NCBI GenBank assembly: GCA_035079385.1
Contig: JAVHKY010000010.1
Span: forward strand, 1,984,001-2,048,000
Direction of reading: 5' to 3'
From: Aspidiotus rigidus
Lineage: Eukaryota; Arthropoda; Insecta; Hemiptera; Diaspididae
Length of the DNA: 64,000 bases
A program made the translations under genes and the position numbers. The notes under the pieces are model-generated. The model did not search any database. It was not told the origin of the DNA and worked only from the letters and a program-made list of their open reading frames with translations. Shown here piece after piece: positions 33,101 through 52,864 of the stretch. How positions within the stretch are numbered: position 1 is the first letter of the stretch; each line of letters begins with the position of its first letter.

Positions 33101-35070
33101 GACATAAGCTGAGTAAGTATTTCTGTATGTAGCTTACCTCAAGAAATCTAAACTAGGACTTAGAAAGGAGAGAGATTAGTAAAAGTGTTATAATTTACGA
33201 TAGTCGCAATAAAATCCTTCCTTCCTAAATAATTGAATGTTGTATGAACAGGAATCTATAAGCCAGGTAATTAATCGTAGTTTCGTTTCCATATTTTCAG
33301 GAAAATATGAATTTGAAAACGACCAGAAAATCCACTACACTATGCTCGGACAAACGGTCACTTTACAATGCCGGCTTAAACGTAATGATCTGAAATTCAA
33401 TAGCATGTCATGGACGTTCAATAACGTCGACATAAGGCCCAATGAAAAAGGTGAACTAATTGTTGGAAACATAGTGAGGCATGAGGTTATATACGTATAT
33501 TTACGAAACGATTTTAGTTCTGAACAAAATTTAAATTAAGTTACTTCAACAACCCGAAAAATTATCCGATGAACCACGTCGACTCCCAAATCGACTGGCT
33601 ATTTCGATCGAAAGTTGATTTAGTGGGAATTTCTATAGTTCATTTTCAAGTTCTTTCACTGGGTTAAAAATTTCTGAAATTTTGAAATAATTCCAATATT
33701 TGAGTTTTTTTTTTTTTTTTCAAGGTATCAAGCTGATATTTTTTTATATGACTAGATAAAAGGAAAAAATTGAAGAAAACTATCCGCCCAAGAGAGAAAA
33801 GAAAATTGAGTGGGTCAGAATGTTCTTATGCACCAAAAAATTAATTTACTCCCTGAAGGTTTTATTCTGTATGCGCCTCAGTGGGTATAAAAGCCTGTAA
33901 TTATCTTAAAATTCTATACATCTACCATAATCATGTTTTAGATACTAGTATACATATTTCTCATGAAAAAATTTCATTAACAGGTTCACCTTTTGTAACG
34001 TTCGAAGGTGACAAAAAATTGTTGTTCGTTAAAAATGTAACGAACGAGACGCTTGGAAATTATTCCTGTATATCTATGGTACCTGAAACTGGAGAAGTAT
34101 TTCAGCGTGATATGGAAATAAGATTAAAGAGTAGGTTAAGATATTTTTACGAAGGCTGAAAATAAAATCAATGCTTACTTACCTATAATAATTTTCTTTT
34201 CTACGTTAGGGGCTCCGAAATTCGAAATAGTTTACAAAGAAAATACGGTTTTCGTTCCTATAACTGAACCACCTTATCCGGTACAATTGGTATGCAAAGT
34301 TACTGCAGATCCTCCAGCCAATATAGAATGGTTCAGATATGATACGAAGGTTGAACCACGCGAACATGACGTATCTCTGGAAGAGAGAGATAATGAGAAA
34401 ATTTTGAAAGTAAGTTCGAAAATTTATTCAAGACCTTATTTTATATCTCAAGTTAAAAAATTCAATATTGGAAAATTTTTAGCTGAATGTAACCGGGAAA
34501 CAAGATCTCGGGAGTTATGTATGTGCGGCTTCCAATGATATGGGGAGTTCAAATATGACGCTCTTTATGAATGAAGGTGAAAAACCGAGACCGCCTTCAG
34601 TTCACAAAAGAGAAGAATTTGAAAGCGGTTTTAGGCTGGATATCCATCAGCAAAAACCAGAACAAAATCTAACCAATTTTCGAGTACTTTACCGCAAAAA
34701 GAGTGATATTTTTGAAAAGTGGCAGCAACACGATTTTAAAATCAGTAAGCTTATATTTTTACTTACTTTTCGACACTCACAGAGGCACATAAGTAATTGA
34801 TGTACATTTTTTCTAACGATTGTCGTTTCAATTTTAGAAGATTCCGAGACTCTTCCTTACGCCATCAATAATCTAACATCAAATACTGAATACGTTTACA
34901 AAGTTGGAGCATGCACACAAGTTGACCTTTGCGAATTCTCCGGCGAAGAGACATTTAAAACGACTGAATCCAACACGAGTTCAGCATGTATACTTATTCA
35001 GTCACTTCTAATGCAATTTTTTGTTTTGTTACCGTTATTTTTTTCTAAATTACCCTCGTTACTACATTAA
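27165..35070 (+). CDS. Ig/FN3 cell-adhesion protein, Klingon/Wrapper-like, GPI-anchored (5' end missing)
   Basis: Seven exons join in phase: 27165-27336, 32230-32372, 33301-33450, 33984-34130, 34210-34409, 34483-34744 and 34838-35070 (TAA). The product has three Ig domains. Ig1 has FALCEAS, IEWIS and TYTCKA; Ig2 has VTLQCRL, MSWTF and NYSCIS; Ig3 has QLVCKV, IEWFR and SYVCAAS. One FN3 domain follows (EKPRPPSV to EETFKTT), then a Ser/Thr/Asn linker and a hydrophobic C-terminal tail (LLMQFFVLLPLFF) that ends the protein, as in a GPI-anchor signal. Three Ig plus one FN3 with a GPI tail is the architecture of Drosophila Klingon and Wrapper, cell-surface adhesion proteins of photoreceptors/neurons and midline glia. 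Several N-glycosylation sequons (NVT, NET, NYS, NMT) are present. The signal-peptide exon was not found. The 4.9-kb first intron is filled with mobile elements. Orthology to either protein is inferred from layout only. Confidence 0.82.
28404..30839. mobile_element. 2.4-kb DNA transposon with long terminal inverted repeats
   Basis: Ends are TAGTGTAG and CTACACTA, flanked by TTA at 28401-28403 and 30840-30842, a 3-bp target duplication. The undisturbed target is seen in copy 1 of the host repeat. The left arm runs to about 29275 and the right arm from about 30290; shared blocks include GCTGGARCAAACGTTTC, TTCAGCCTTCA, GATTTAGTCTTTTGCTTAT and AAAGGCCGTTCAAAAG. The left arm is longer because a unit of about 305 bp is duplicated in tandem (28590-29260). 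The roughly 1-kb centre carries decayed minus-strand coding sequence. A 3-bp TTA/TAA duplication suggests a PIF/Harbinger-type integrase, but the long arms are unusual for that group. Confidence 0.75.
29546..30259 (-). pseudogene. Decayed transposon gene inside the long-TIR element
   Basis: Minus-strand reading gives three protein-like pieces in order. At 30259-30047 is RRTLDLASLPPTEDAAQFHL followed by RVYHQVQLWLGHEKDPLEWGW. After a frame change, at about 30035-29950, is a Cys-containing stretch (LLQLISSGCAKGCRNV). At about 29672-29546 is an acidic tail (LEVVEDIDDDLQDVLSQDEE, then SSTDDDSS) that ends at a stop. From memory, the LPPT...RVY.QVQ.W...WGW block followed by a Cys-rich and acidic end recurs in many uncharacterised invertebrate predicted proteins; I cannot name the family. 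It is broken by frameshifts and by unassigned DNA between the pieces. Confidence 0.55.
32663..32791. repeat. Intronic hairpin with 37-39 bp arms
   Basis: CAAATTTAAATTTTATTTTA plus ACAAATCACCGCATA (from 32663) is mirrored by TATGCGGTGATTTGT plus ATAAAATGAAATTTAAATTT (to 32791). The loop is about 55 bp. The word TGTTAGTTGAGGCA stands just outside on both sides (about 32652 and 32806) as a direct repeat, suggesting a small inserted element in the second intron of the Ig/FN3 gene. Confidence 0.6.
32830..33240. other. Intronic stretch without recognised element
   Basis: A locally GC-rich patch (about 33010-33085, with CCCGGGGGC and GGGCCCGC) stands out in AT-rich surroundings and may be a short retroelement fragment. 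No frame or boundary was found. Confidence 0.3.
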
Positions 35071-35186
35071 ATTAATTATTTTTTTCTTTTTGCATTTTCG
35101 ATAGATTAAGTACATTATTATCATTGTAAAGCGTGCTGCGCCTAGAGCTATCTTTCCTATTAATTTACAACTTATTCGCTTATTTT

Positions 35187-35192
35187 ATTAAA
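35187..35192 (+). terminator. Candidate poly(A) signal (ATTAAA) of the Ig/FN3 gene
   Basis: ATTAAA 117 bp after the stop codon at 35068-35070; no canonical AATAAA is nearer. Confidence 0.35.
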
Positions 35193-35199
35193 GACTAGA

Positions 35200-36102
35200 T
35201 TAAGTTACTTTTCAGACATTGACTCTGTGAGTCTTCTGCAATATAACTACATTTTTAAGAAAGAATAAGGAAGTTTTTTCAGAATAGTCGTGGATCGAAT
35301 AATACTATTTCGATCCTGGATGGATCTAGACATTAGAAGTATTTTGTACAAGTACAATTTATGGACTTGGATAATATTTTCGACGTTGTTGAAAAAAGAA
35401 ACAAAGAGTCAATACCAGAAAAAATTAAGTTATTTCCTCATCTATTCTTCAAGTCCAGAAATAGAAGTCCAACATTATTTTCAAGCTAGGTTGTTTTTAA
35501 ACAAAATCTTGAAAAATATTCCGAATTTGAAAACATTTCACACTAACTTGAAAAATTATCTCGAACTAAATCTCTGAAAATACCTATATCGGAGGTACTA
35601 TACCTGGAAAATTTCATGTCTAGTAATATTTTCATGGGTACTCAATATGCTGTAGAAAGACAAAAAAATATAAGGTACAATGTCTCCATAGTATATCCTC
35701 ATATATACTTGTAGATTTACAAAATTGTCTTATAAGCTTATTATTTGTAGATAAACCTGTCTCATCATCAAGAATGGTATTTCTCTTAGAGTAATGTGTC
35801 ACAAATTTCTGTTTTATGGAATACTTTTGCTAACTTTATGAGTATTAGTACTTTGTATTTATGAAATCCCGAAATATCTGTACCTACCTACCTACCATAA
35901 GATTGAGATGCATTGAAATTCACGCTCCCACTGCAAAGAAGAATACAAATTATACAAAAAATAAGCTTATACCAGAGTTGAAGCTTGCTGACTTGTTTTA
36001 CTCTCCTAATGATGTTATCAATCATTGACTTTATGACCAACCTTACATTCAACTTTTCTTATTTAAAAAAAAAAAAACAACAAAAAACAGAGATTCTTCT
36101 TC
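35200..36102. other. Stretch without recognised gene
   Basis: Contains a CCTACCTACCTACC run (35884-35897) and an A-run just before the MITE at 36103. Nothing else recognised. Confidence 0.35.
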
Positions 36103-36462
36103 CGGAGATGTCCAGCCAAAGCCAGCCAAACGTACGCCAAAAGCTTCAGCCATTGTTGTGACAGTTTTTTGCGGAAGCCAAAAGTTAGCCAATGAAATGT
36201 GACTGTTTGCCTGTCAGCCCAATTTCAGCCAATCATCGATAAGCTACGGCAGTATTGCCCATTTATTAGCATTATTGATAAAAAAAGAATTGGATATTGG
36301 CTCCGGAATGATATAAACCAGCTCCGGAACAATAAATAAATAAGCTATTAGCTAATGGTAAGTCAGCCAATCAAACCGACGATCATTGGCTTCAAGTTTA
36401 AGCCAATGCAAGGAAAGAGCTGCAAAAGCCATAAGTCGATGATGATTGGCTGGACATCCCTA
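36103..36462. mobile_element. 360-bp hAT-like MITE
   Basis: Terminal inverted repeats GATGTCCAGCCAA (left, from 36107) and TTGGCTGGACATC (right, to 36458), with TCTTCTTC on both sides (36095-36102 and 36463-36470) as an 8-bp target duplication. The right end finishes CCCTA, matching the TAGGG start common in hAT elements; the left end has decayed to CGGAG. The interior is full of AGCC/GGCT words (AGCCAA, AGCCAATC) in both orientations and has no reading frame. Confidence 0.75.
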
Positions 36463-36719
36463 TCTTCTTCTTTTACTTGACAATAAGTTCTCTTTTCAAA
36501 ATGCGGAAATGAAAATGAATAAGAATAGGTTGGCTGATTTAATTTTAACTGGGAACCTGTTTTATGGGAGTGTAATTTGAAGAAAAATGACGGGCGCCGT
36601 TCAAGTACAAACAAAAGAATAGATAGGACCCTGGACCAGGTAGGGATGAACCCATGAAACAATAGTAGCCTGTGTTGATAAAAACTTGGGAAACAGTATG
36701 AATTAAAATTGATCATGGA

Positions 36720-37910
36720 TCGCAAATGTGATATCCCGGCCTTGCATTCCGCAAATCAATTCCAATTTGTACTTGGTCCCAGGATGTTCAGATGTTGTAG
36801 CCAAATAATAGGGCTTAGGCTTTCTGCTGAAGCTGATGACCTTGAAAAATACAGCTTAAGCTTTCGGCTTTCCATTAGGCAAAATTATGAAGTTGGCTTC
36901 CGGCTAGATAAGGCTAGCTCTTGACTGATCGTTGAGTTAGGGAGATCATTTGAGAGGTATTCAGCAGTAGAATATCATTATCCTGTTAGAATATCATTGA
37001 ATTTGATCATAAAATCAGAATCGAAAAAGTCCAAAAAGTAAAGACAGAAGTGAAAAAAGACCACGTGAGACAAACATCAGAACTACAGTCGCCAGCCACT
37101 AGCCAACTACCGGACACAATGGACAACGATTAGGATTTAGGAACGCCAAACGGGAAAACCGGAAAAGGGAAAAGTTATTTTGTCTTCTTGTATTGATCCA
37201 TTGAAAAGATTATTCAAAACTTCTAATAATTACAATAGACTTAATCGTTGTGACGTCTTTTATTGCTAATGCAAAGACACTCAAAAAACAAAATCCCTTA
37301 AATGTGATTTTCCATAAGAATTACACTGGAACGTTCTGATCATACGTTTAAATTAAAAAGTCGGGAATAAATAAGCAATTACAAGTTTATATTCAGAATT
37401 AGAAAGTTCTCAAGTCTTTGAAGTTCTTTGTTTATTTCTTGTTTTCAAATCTGAACATAAGGTCAAACGTCCCTGTGTATTTCAATTATGGAGGAATTTT
37501 TTTGTTTTGAACCACGATGTAAGTTAGAGTAAGTTATTGCGGATCATTGCCTTGTGACGACTCGACACAACAATTTTTGTGGAAATTGTCGTTAGCCGAG
37601 GGAAGCCAAAAAAAAAGGTACGTCTTTTAATTCAGCTTTTGGCTGACAGCCGAAAGTATACATCTTCGAAAAAGCTGAAGCCAAATACCCCAAAATTATG
37701 GCTGAATACGGTTTTTGGCTTTTGGCTTCTTGCTGGATGCAACACCCTGCAGTTGGTCGGTCCTACTGTAAAGCAGTGAATGACAGCTAGCTGAAAGCCG
37801 GAAGCTAAAAGTTGAAAAATAGCTGTATTTTCCATATTTTTTCGGAGCCAACAACCAAAGCCCAAGCTGTATTTTTCAAGGTCACAAGTTTGAGTCGAAA
37901 GCACGAGCCG
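36720..37910. repeat. AGCTT/GGCTT-rich repeats in inverted orientation
   Basis: Two tracts, about 36785-36920 and 37620-37910, are rich in GGCTTTTGGCT, CAGCTT and GCCGAAAG words. TGACCTTGAAAAATACAGCTT at 36837-36857 occurs as its reverse complement at about 37866-37886, so at least parts are inverted copies. Similar AGCC words fill the adjacent MITE at 36103-36462. Element ends could not be fixed. Confidence 0.5.
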
Positions 37911-39603
37911 TATCGTTTGGCTGTCATATACTCTGCTTTAAAGTTGACTACAGAGCTGGTATAATAATTATATCATTTAGTTTTGGGCAGAAAAATGAAG
38001 TTTATGATAATAATTATTAATTACTTTTATTGATGTTAGCAAAACAAATTTCTAATAGCAATGTGATTGAGATGAGAAGGTAGGGCCTATTATGATAATC
38101 ATAGCTTGTATGAGGAAAATGTTATAATAAATATTGGGTGTGGTAACAGTGTGTTGAGGCGTTATTAGATCTTACCAGATGTTTGTGCTCTCATTGTAAT
38201 TAAGTTACTATCACTGATTATCATCAAGCACCTTTTAACCTTTGATTCCTTTAATTTTATGTAATTAATGATGCGGAACCAGAATACATTAATACGAATT
38301 TCGTCTGTAATGGATACCAAAAATGGATTGAAATAATCTTTTCAAACCCGTTTTTTTTTTTCGAATGCCCTCACCGGTCGTTCTTACCAGAGAACATTAC
38401 TCTAACCCGCTTAAAAAGCACTTTTACGTACTCTTTTGTCTCTTGCGCTTTGACTGCCATGCTGCCAACATTCCAACGCAGAAATTCAATTTGTCGACTC
38501 CAACTTCTCCTATCCAATCTATCGTCCTAAAAATCTTTGCTTCATAAATTCTAAAAAATCTTGGGAAAAATACTTGAAAAATTTTCTGATGAACATCTGA
38601 AAAATCCACGTAAGATACTTTTAAAGCTCGACGTATTAACGGGAAACCTATTCTATGCAAAGTCGCTAAACAGAAAACCTGTTCCATGATTGTTCATCTA
38701 TTTGTTCACCGTCCGCTGTTCAACATTCTTTTGACCTTGGATCTGAAGAAATATTGACTTTTAAACTATCGGTACCTACCGTATGTACATTGCGTGAAAG
38801 GGTAAATTCCAAGCTATCTATTCATGAGACACGAACTAAGGAGAATTCGGCTTCAGAATTATAGGTGTGAATGATAGGACTCGGGAAAATTGTTGATCTC
38901 AGGACTTGAAATCATTTTGACCTTCAAACTTACAATGATAAATCCCATGAAACAGGTTCCTTTTACTCCTCTATTTACTCTGTTGGTACATCTTCTCTCC
39001 TAGGAAGCTCGTCGCTTGCAAGTTTCGCTATAAAATTTGTGAAGGAATAAAAACAAAAAATTCCATATATTTTCATGAGAAAATTTAAAGTTTTCTCGAA
39101 AAAAACCAAGTGAGCCCCTAAACTCCAAAAATAGAATTTAAATAAAAACTTACCTTGTATAGATTTTAGTCCGACAGAGGATTTCGGAAAAAAAAGAAAG
39201 ACAAAAAGACGAAGAAGCTGTTTTATGTTTCTTGAGGTTCATTGGAGAGATATGTCTCCCTCACCCCCTCCCTCAAACTTGTGCCTAAAATTCAGAAGAA
39301 TGGTAGGCAAAACTTTGTTTCCTCCGAATATGATCACAGCTAGTGTTCTTCCTCTTCTCTGTCATACTTATTATCCAATTTTTTTTTCTTTTGATAAATA
39401 AATAATAATAGCCCATGCAAAAGATGTTTTATTGAGCCCATCCAACTTTCCAACAGAAAAGATCTACTCAAATTCTTTCTATAGTAGCAAATAACTTGCT
39501 CGCAAGTAAGCTACGTTGTTATTAAGGTGTACAGTATGTATGCGATGATACTTGTAAAAGTATTTTATAGGTACTTCTAATCCAATTGTTTCCAAAATTG
39601 CAG
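37911..39603. other. Stretch without recognised gene
   Basis: AT-rich. Fragments related to the AACAGG...CCTGTT palindrome family occur near 38638-38690 and 38950. A T-run lies at 38351-38360. It lies upstream of the laccase gene and may hold its promoter, but no promoter element was recognised. Confidence 0.35.
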
Positions 39604-39682
39604 GTAAATTATGCAAAAATGAAGATAAGTAATCCACTATTTTCTCTTGATTTGCATTTCGAGGAAGACTCCAGTATCGACA
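39604..39682 (+). other. Possible upstream exon of the laccase gene
   Basis: AATTGCAG precedes 39604 and GTAAGT follows 39682, and the frame between is open (KMKISNPLFSLDLHFEEDSS). It ends after one base of a codon, so it could splice in phase either to the exon at 40005 or directly to 40192. The first would place a cytoplasmic-looking segment before the hydrophobic leader; the second would skip the leader altogether. Coding is uncertain. Confidence 0.4.
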
Positions 39683-40006
39683 GTAAGTCTTTTATATTTG
39701 CAGGTGACATTAACATAAGTCGCGTAGATAATTGTCTGTTGGTATTTTGTTGGTTTAGGACAATACAGTAATGTATCGGAAGCGCAATAGTTTTTTTTTC
39801 CTTTTTCGTCTAGGAAGAAAGAGGGGACTCGGAATGCACACATAATAGTTCTCCATCCTCAAACAATACGTTTTAGTTTCTTGCTTCGAATAAATTTTGT
39901 AGAACTTTCAAATTATAAAGATTTCGTTTTAGATTTTATGTTTTTCCAATTCATTTAAATAGCGTTCTTGTGATAATTCTAATTTTGCCTACAAGACTTA
40001 CCAGGT

Positions 40007-48670
<8,664 letters not shown>

Positions 48671-48695
48671 ACACAATTAATATCATTTGACTAGC

Positions 48696-48701
48696 ATTAA
48701 A
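48696..48701 (+). terminator. Candidate poly(A) signal (ATTAAA) of the laccase gene
   Basis: ATTAAA 26 bp after the stop codon. Close for a poly(A) signal, but no AATAAA was seen nearby. Confidence 0.3.
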
Positions 48702-49204
48702 TTTTATTAATCTACCTATTTTATTTCATCAAAGAATATAGTACGTTCCTTTTTCCATCCAAGACATTATTATATGGGATATACATGTGGCTAATTATAC
48801 CCTTCTAGGACGTAGAAATTTTATTCTGTGTTTCCTATACTATTTGCATCGAAGAATAATTATGAAATCTTGGCTGCAAAATGATCTACTCATTATTACG
48901 AGAATGTAGGACTTTTTGAGAGTAAGAAGCATATCTTACATCGCAGAGCAGCGAGAAAATCAAATTGGGTACTAAAGACGGAGCCCTATAACGTTACTCT
49001 AATTTTGTGATATACACATGGGCGACTAATTATGAGTAGGCCTACCCTGTCTCTTTCTCCAACAAAAAACTAAAAGCCAGGGGCGCTCCACAACGTGGAT
49101 ATTTCAGTTTTGAACTCGATTTTTGCAGCATACGATAAGTATGAGAACTCAGCTGCAATATAACGTACTCACTTACTGGTCTTACTGAGAGACGGTTAAA
49201 AATT

Positions 49205-51080
49205 TAATGTTTTTCTTACAGGATAGGTATGGAGCTGGCTTATTTTTGAGAGCTGTTGCTCATCTAGCTCAAGCGAGCACTTGGCTCCTCTACTGAAGAA
49301 CAACCCTGGTCGGTTGAAAAAATTCAATTCAAGTTGGGTTTGGAGCGTTCTTATAGCGCTTTCAGCTCCGGCTCCTCACCCTTCTGGCTAAATTTTGGAA
49401 AGGCTCCTTAAAATAGCGGAGTGGAGCCACTTTTTGTCTCTTACACTGAGGAGCGGAGCTATAAAGATCAGCTTTGGAAAGGCGAAAAATTAGGACCCGA
49501 AGCGCTCTATTCTCCAACTCTTTCAGCTTTAGCGCCGTACTCTTTTCATATTATACAAACTGCTGAGCACTAATGAAATATCAAAGGGTTAATGGAAATG
49601 GAAAGATATACTCTGGTCGTGACACCGTTTTTGCTTCAAGTAATAAGGTGTTATGCCTGATTAGAACAATTTTGAATCTATGAGTATGATACGCAATCCG
49701 GTAAATTTGCAATTATGCGCGAAATTTCAAAATTTAATTTTGGAGGACAATTTTTCTAGTTGACCAAGACACAACTACACCAGATAATTTGAATCAGAAT
49801 CAATATTAATAACTTGATAAGACAACGAAAAATTGAGAGCCAAAAATAATCCAAAACAATCTGATTACTTTATAGATCAGGTCACAGCTCATTTGATTTA
49901 TGATTTGTGGTCTGTGATGGGGTCCGTGCCTAGCCGTCATGCTACATTGCTTCGGACTATTTGGGTCGGACAGCGCTATTGCGTCGATCGCGCTGTATTT
50001 CTACCGAGCGGAGAAAGATTGAAAACGCAAACTAAACTATGACGGTGTGTAACAGAAAAAATCTGAAAAATGAAAAAATTGAAATAACACTTGAATGAAG
50101 CAGATTTGGCCCCCTGACATCCTATAAAAGATGTTTGTAAACAAAAATTCTACAAATTATAGATAAGATGACAAACCTTTGAATCCAATTCATTCAAGAG
50201 TTACTCTAAGTTTTTCATTCTTTCTTCTTTGAGCCTGGGGGCTCCAGCTCCCGGCTCCTAAGAGCTGAAAAGAGGAGCCGGAGCTGAAGAGCTGGATCTT
50301 GGTAGCGGAACCACAAGGTAAAACAGGAGCTGGCTCGGAGTCAGAGCTCACTCTGAGGCGCACAAAGAACCAGCTCCGGGAGCTGTCTTTGGCTTCAGCT
50401 TATTGGTTTTTTTAGCCAAGAAGAAGGAAAATAAGAAAATTTTGAGTTATTCATTAGACTGATGATGTAACTGTTGGCACTTGAATTTTGAACTTCAAAA
50501 TAAATTTGAATTCATAGACTCGTAGTTGGATGCAATGCAATACAATACCGGCACAACCCCTTTTTTTAAATCAAATTGTCAACATTAGTTCAATTTGTAA
50601 AAACATACGCCGAAAGTACGTTTATTTTAGGCATTTATCATTCACCAATAAGAATCATGAAAACAGTGGCGAAAAAACTCAGCAACAATGATTCTGATTG
50701 GACAAAGACCTATTAATTGTTTGAAAAACTGTAATAAAACACTTGAAATTTTGGAAAATCGAATAATTCAAGTATCAGCAAATTGCGTTCGGCGTATATT
50801 ATTTATTTAAAAAACTATCTTACAGTACAAGCAGCGACATGAGAAATATCACAATAATATATCATTTGATATAATTAGCTCTGCTTTTTCTATTTTTGCC
50901 ATATCGACTGAAGAGGGAGAAGAGCAGCTCCTGAGTTCATTGAAAAGGAAGGAGCGGAGCGGCTCCAAAAGAGCAGAGTTTTTGGCTTCACAATCAAATC
51001 ATGGCTCCGGTTCCTGGCTCTGGCTTCCAGGCTTACTTTTTGGGTGCCTTACTTTTCTCCCATATACCGCCATTTGCATT
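49205..51080. repeat. GAGCTCC/GGAGCC-rich repeat blocks
   Basis: Three blocks, about 49205-49560, 50225-50405 and 50905-51080, are packed with GAGCCGGAGC, GGAGCGGAGC, AGCTCCGG and GAGCTGG words in both orientations, well above the GC content of the flanks. No frame or TIR was fixed. The style resembles non-autonomous hAT-like repeats with internal GAGC motifs; the three blocks may be one element broken by insertions. The 50406-50900 stretch between is plain AT-rich DNA. Confidence 0.5.
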
Positions 51081-51399
51081 TGGACCGCGAAAGAGTCGCC
51101 CTCTATCGCTCTACTGTGGTGGCTGTTTACACTTTACAGAACTTACCAAAAACAAGAAGATTTCAGAAAATATGTTTTTATGTGGTTTTGATTGTTGTAT
51201 CTTGTAGTATTGGTCAAAAAGGTTTGAAATAGCTATTAGGTACAACCGATACTTGTAATTTCATATTAACAAAGATACAGCTTGATGAAATAACACTAGC
51301 ATTATGGGGAAAAACAACCTGTGAACCTGATCCCGTTTTTGCCTTTTGGGAACGACACTTGCGCTATTATAGGCAGATCCAAACGCAAATAGACCCTAG

Positions 51400-51860
51400 T
51401 GATGAACAAAAACTGATAGTTTGAAACTACCGATAGTCCGATAGTCCTCCTCCTGACACTATATCTATTTATTTGGTAGTTTTTTGGAAAACTATCGGTA
51501 GTATCGATATACAGATAGTGTTTTCATTTCATCCATCTAGGGCAGTGGTGCGCTAGTGTTCAGAAAAAAATCACTCATGCTTTTCCTCTGTCATTTCCAA
51601 TTTTTATACTCTCCACAATTTTTTCTTATTTCTGGGTCCATTAAAAGTTTACATGATATTTTTCTTCTTTCATCAATTTTTCTCACTTCAAGAAGGAAAA
51701 AATAGTAACACATATGACAGAATTTGTTGAAAAATACAACTAAGGGTAGTCCGGGTACCAATACTAATATACTATCAATAATATCCACAGCTCAGCAGGA
51801 AAACTATCGGTAGTATCAAATTTGGCAGAAATACCGTTTTTGGTGAACGAACCACGCGCG
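51400..51860. repeat. Fragments carrying GAAAACTATCGGTAGTATC
   Basis: The 19-mer GAAAACTATCGGTAGTATC stands at about 51488-51506 and 51799-51817. Related CTACCGATAGTCCGATAGT words occur at 51426-51446. Short dispersed-repeat fragments, class not assigned. Nothing else was recognised between 51081 and 52060. Confidence 0.45.
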
Positions 51861-52061
51861 TAGTTAGCGATCCTAGCGTTGCCAGTGCGCATGGCCGGTC
51901 CGTCAAAGGTGAAAGTAGGCTGGGGTCTGTAGGTGAAAGCCTGAAAGTATAGATACCTAAAAGAGACAAGATAGCTAACTCTCCATGCACTGTGTTAAAA
52001 TCCGGTACCCGATTTTTGTCGAGCTAATTTACGTGCCGAGAGATAGCGCCACTGTATTGTA

Positions 52062-52362
52062 GGGCTAAGTTAACATTGCGCTTATGGACGTTTTTCAGTA
52101 TTCATCAATTATCTCGGAAACCGTTGATTTTTACGAAAAAATGAAAAGAACAAAATTTATTCCCCTTGTAATTTCCTATTGTATGAGACCTATTTCATAT
52201 TTTGAAAAAAAAAAATTCAAAGTTGGTCTCATTTGATAGGAAATTACAAGGGGAATAAATTTTGTTCTCTTCATTTTTTCATAAAAATGAACGGTTTCCG
52301 AGATAATTGATAAAAACTGAAAAACATCCATAAGCGCAATGTTAATCACGTTAATTTAGCCC
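52062..52362. repeat. Near-perfect 300-bp hairpin element upstream of SNAPC4
   Basis: Left arm 52062-52192 and right arm 52219-52362 are inverted copies, about 90% identical by eye; the right arm has a small internal duplication (AATCACGTTAA). Shared blocks include ATTGCGCTTATGGA, CAATTATCTCGGAAACCGTT and ATTTATTCCCCTTGTAATTT. The loop is an A-rich 25 bp. Transcribed, it would form a long double-stranded stem. It ends about 500 bp before the SNAPC4 start codon. Confidence 0.75.
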
Positions 52363-52864
52363 AAGAATACTGTGTCGCTGTGTTGGCGTGCGGTGGAACA
52401 CTAGAACTAAACGAAGTTAGCTATCTTGAAAGTGTGACTGTGTGAACTGTGAAACCTGCAGCTGTTGAGCTGCTGACTGAATCATCGGCTTCAATAAAAT
52501 TTTCTGCTTGTTTTTTTTTTCTCGAGAATTATTAACATTTAACAGGCGTTAAGTTAAAAGGTACGCCTTTTCAACTTATCATTTTCTGTAAAACTTATAG
52601 TGGTAATAATTTATAACAATCCACGTCATTAAAATGATAATTATATAGTCTCAAGACGTCAATTTCGGAAAAAGGTAATCAAATCAGTTTCACAAATATT
52701 TCCTGATGAGTATATAGAAAGCCTGAATATCGTGCCCTTCGTTGACTCGTTTAACTCGAGCATCCTTTGTCTACGTTTTTTTTTTATTACTACCACGATT
52801 CATTATTAATAACTCTCTTCTTTTGGTTTGATATTATCATTTGTATACCCTTATTCGCAGCAAA

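Noticed and set aside
33451..33480. Extension of the Ig2 exon to the GTGAGG donor
   Set aside because: Phase does not fit the next exon; the GTGAAC donor after 33450 does.
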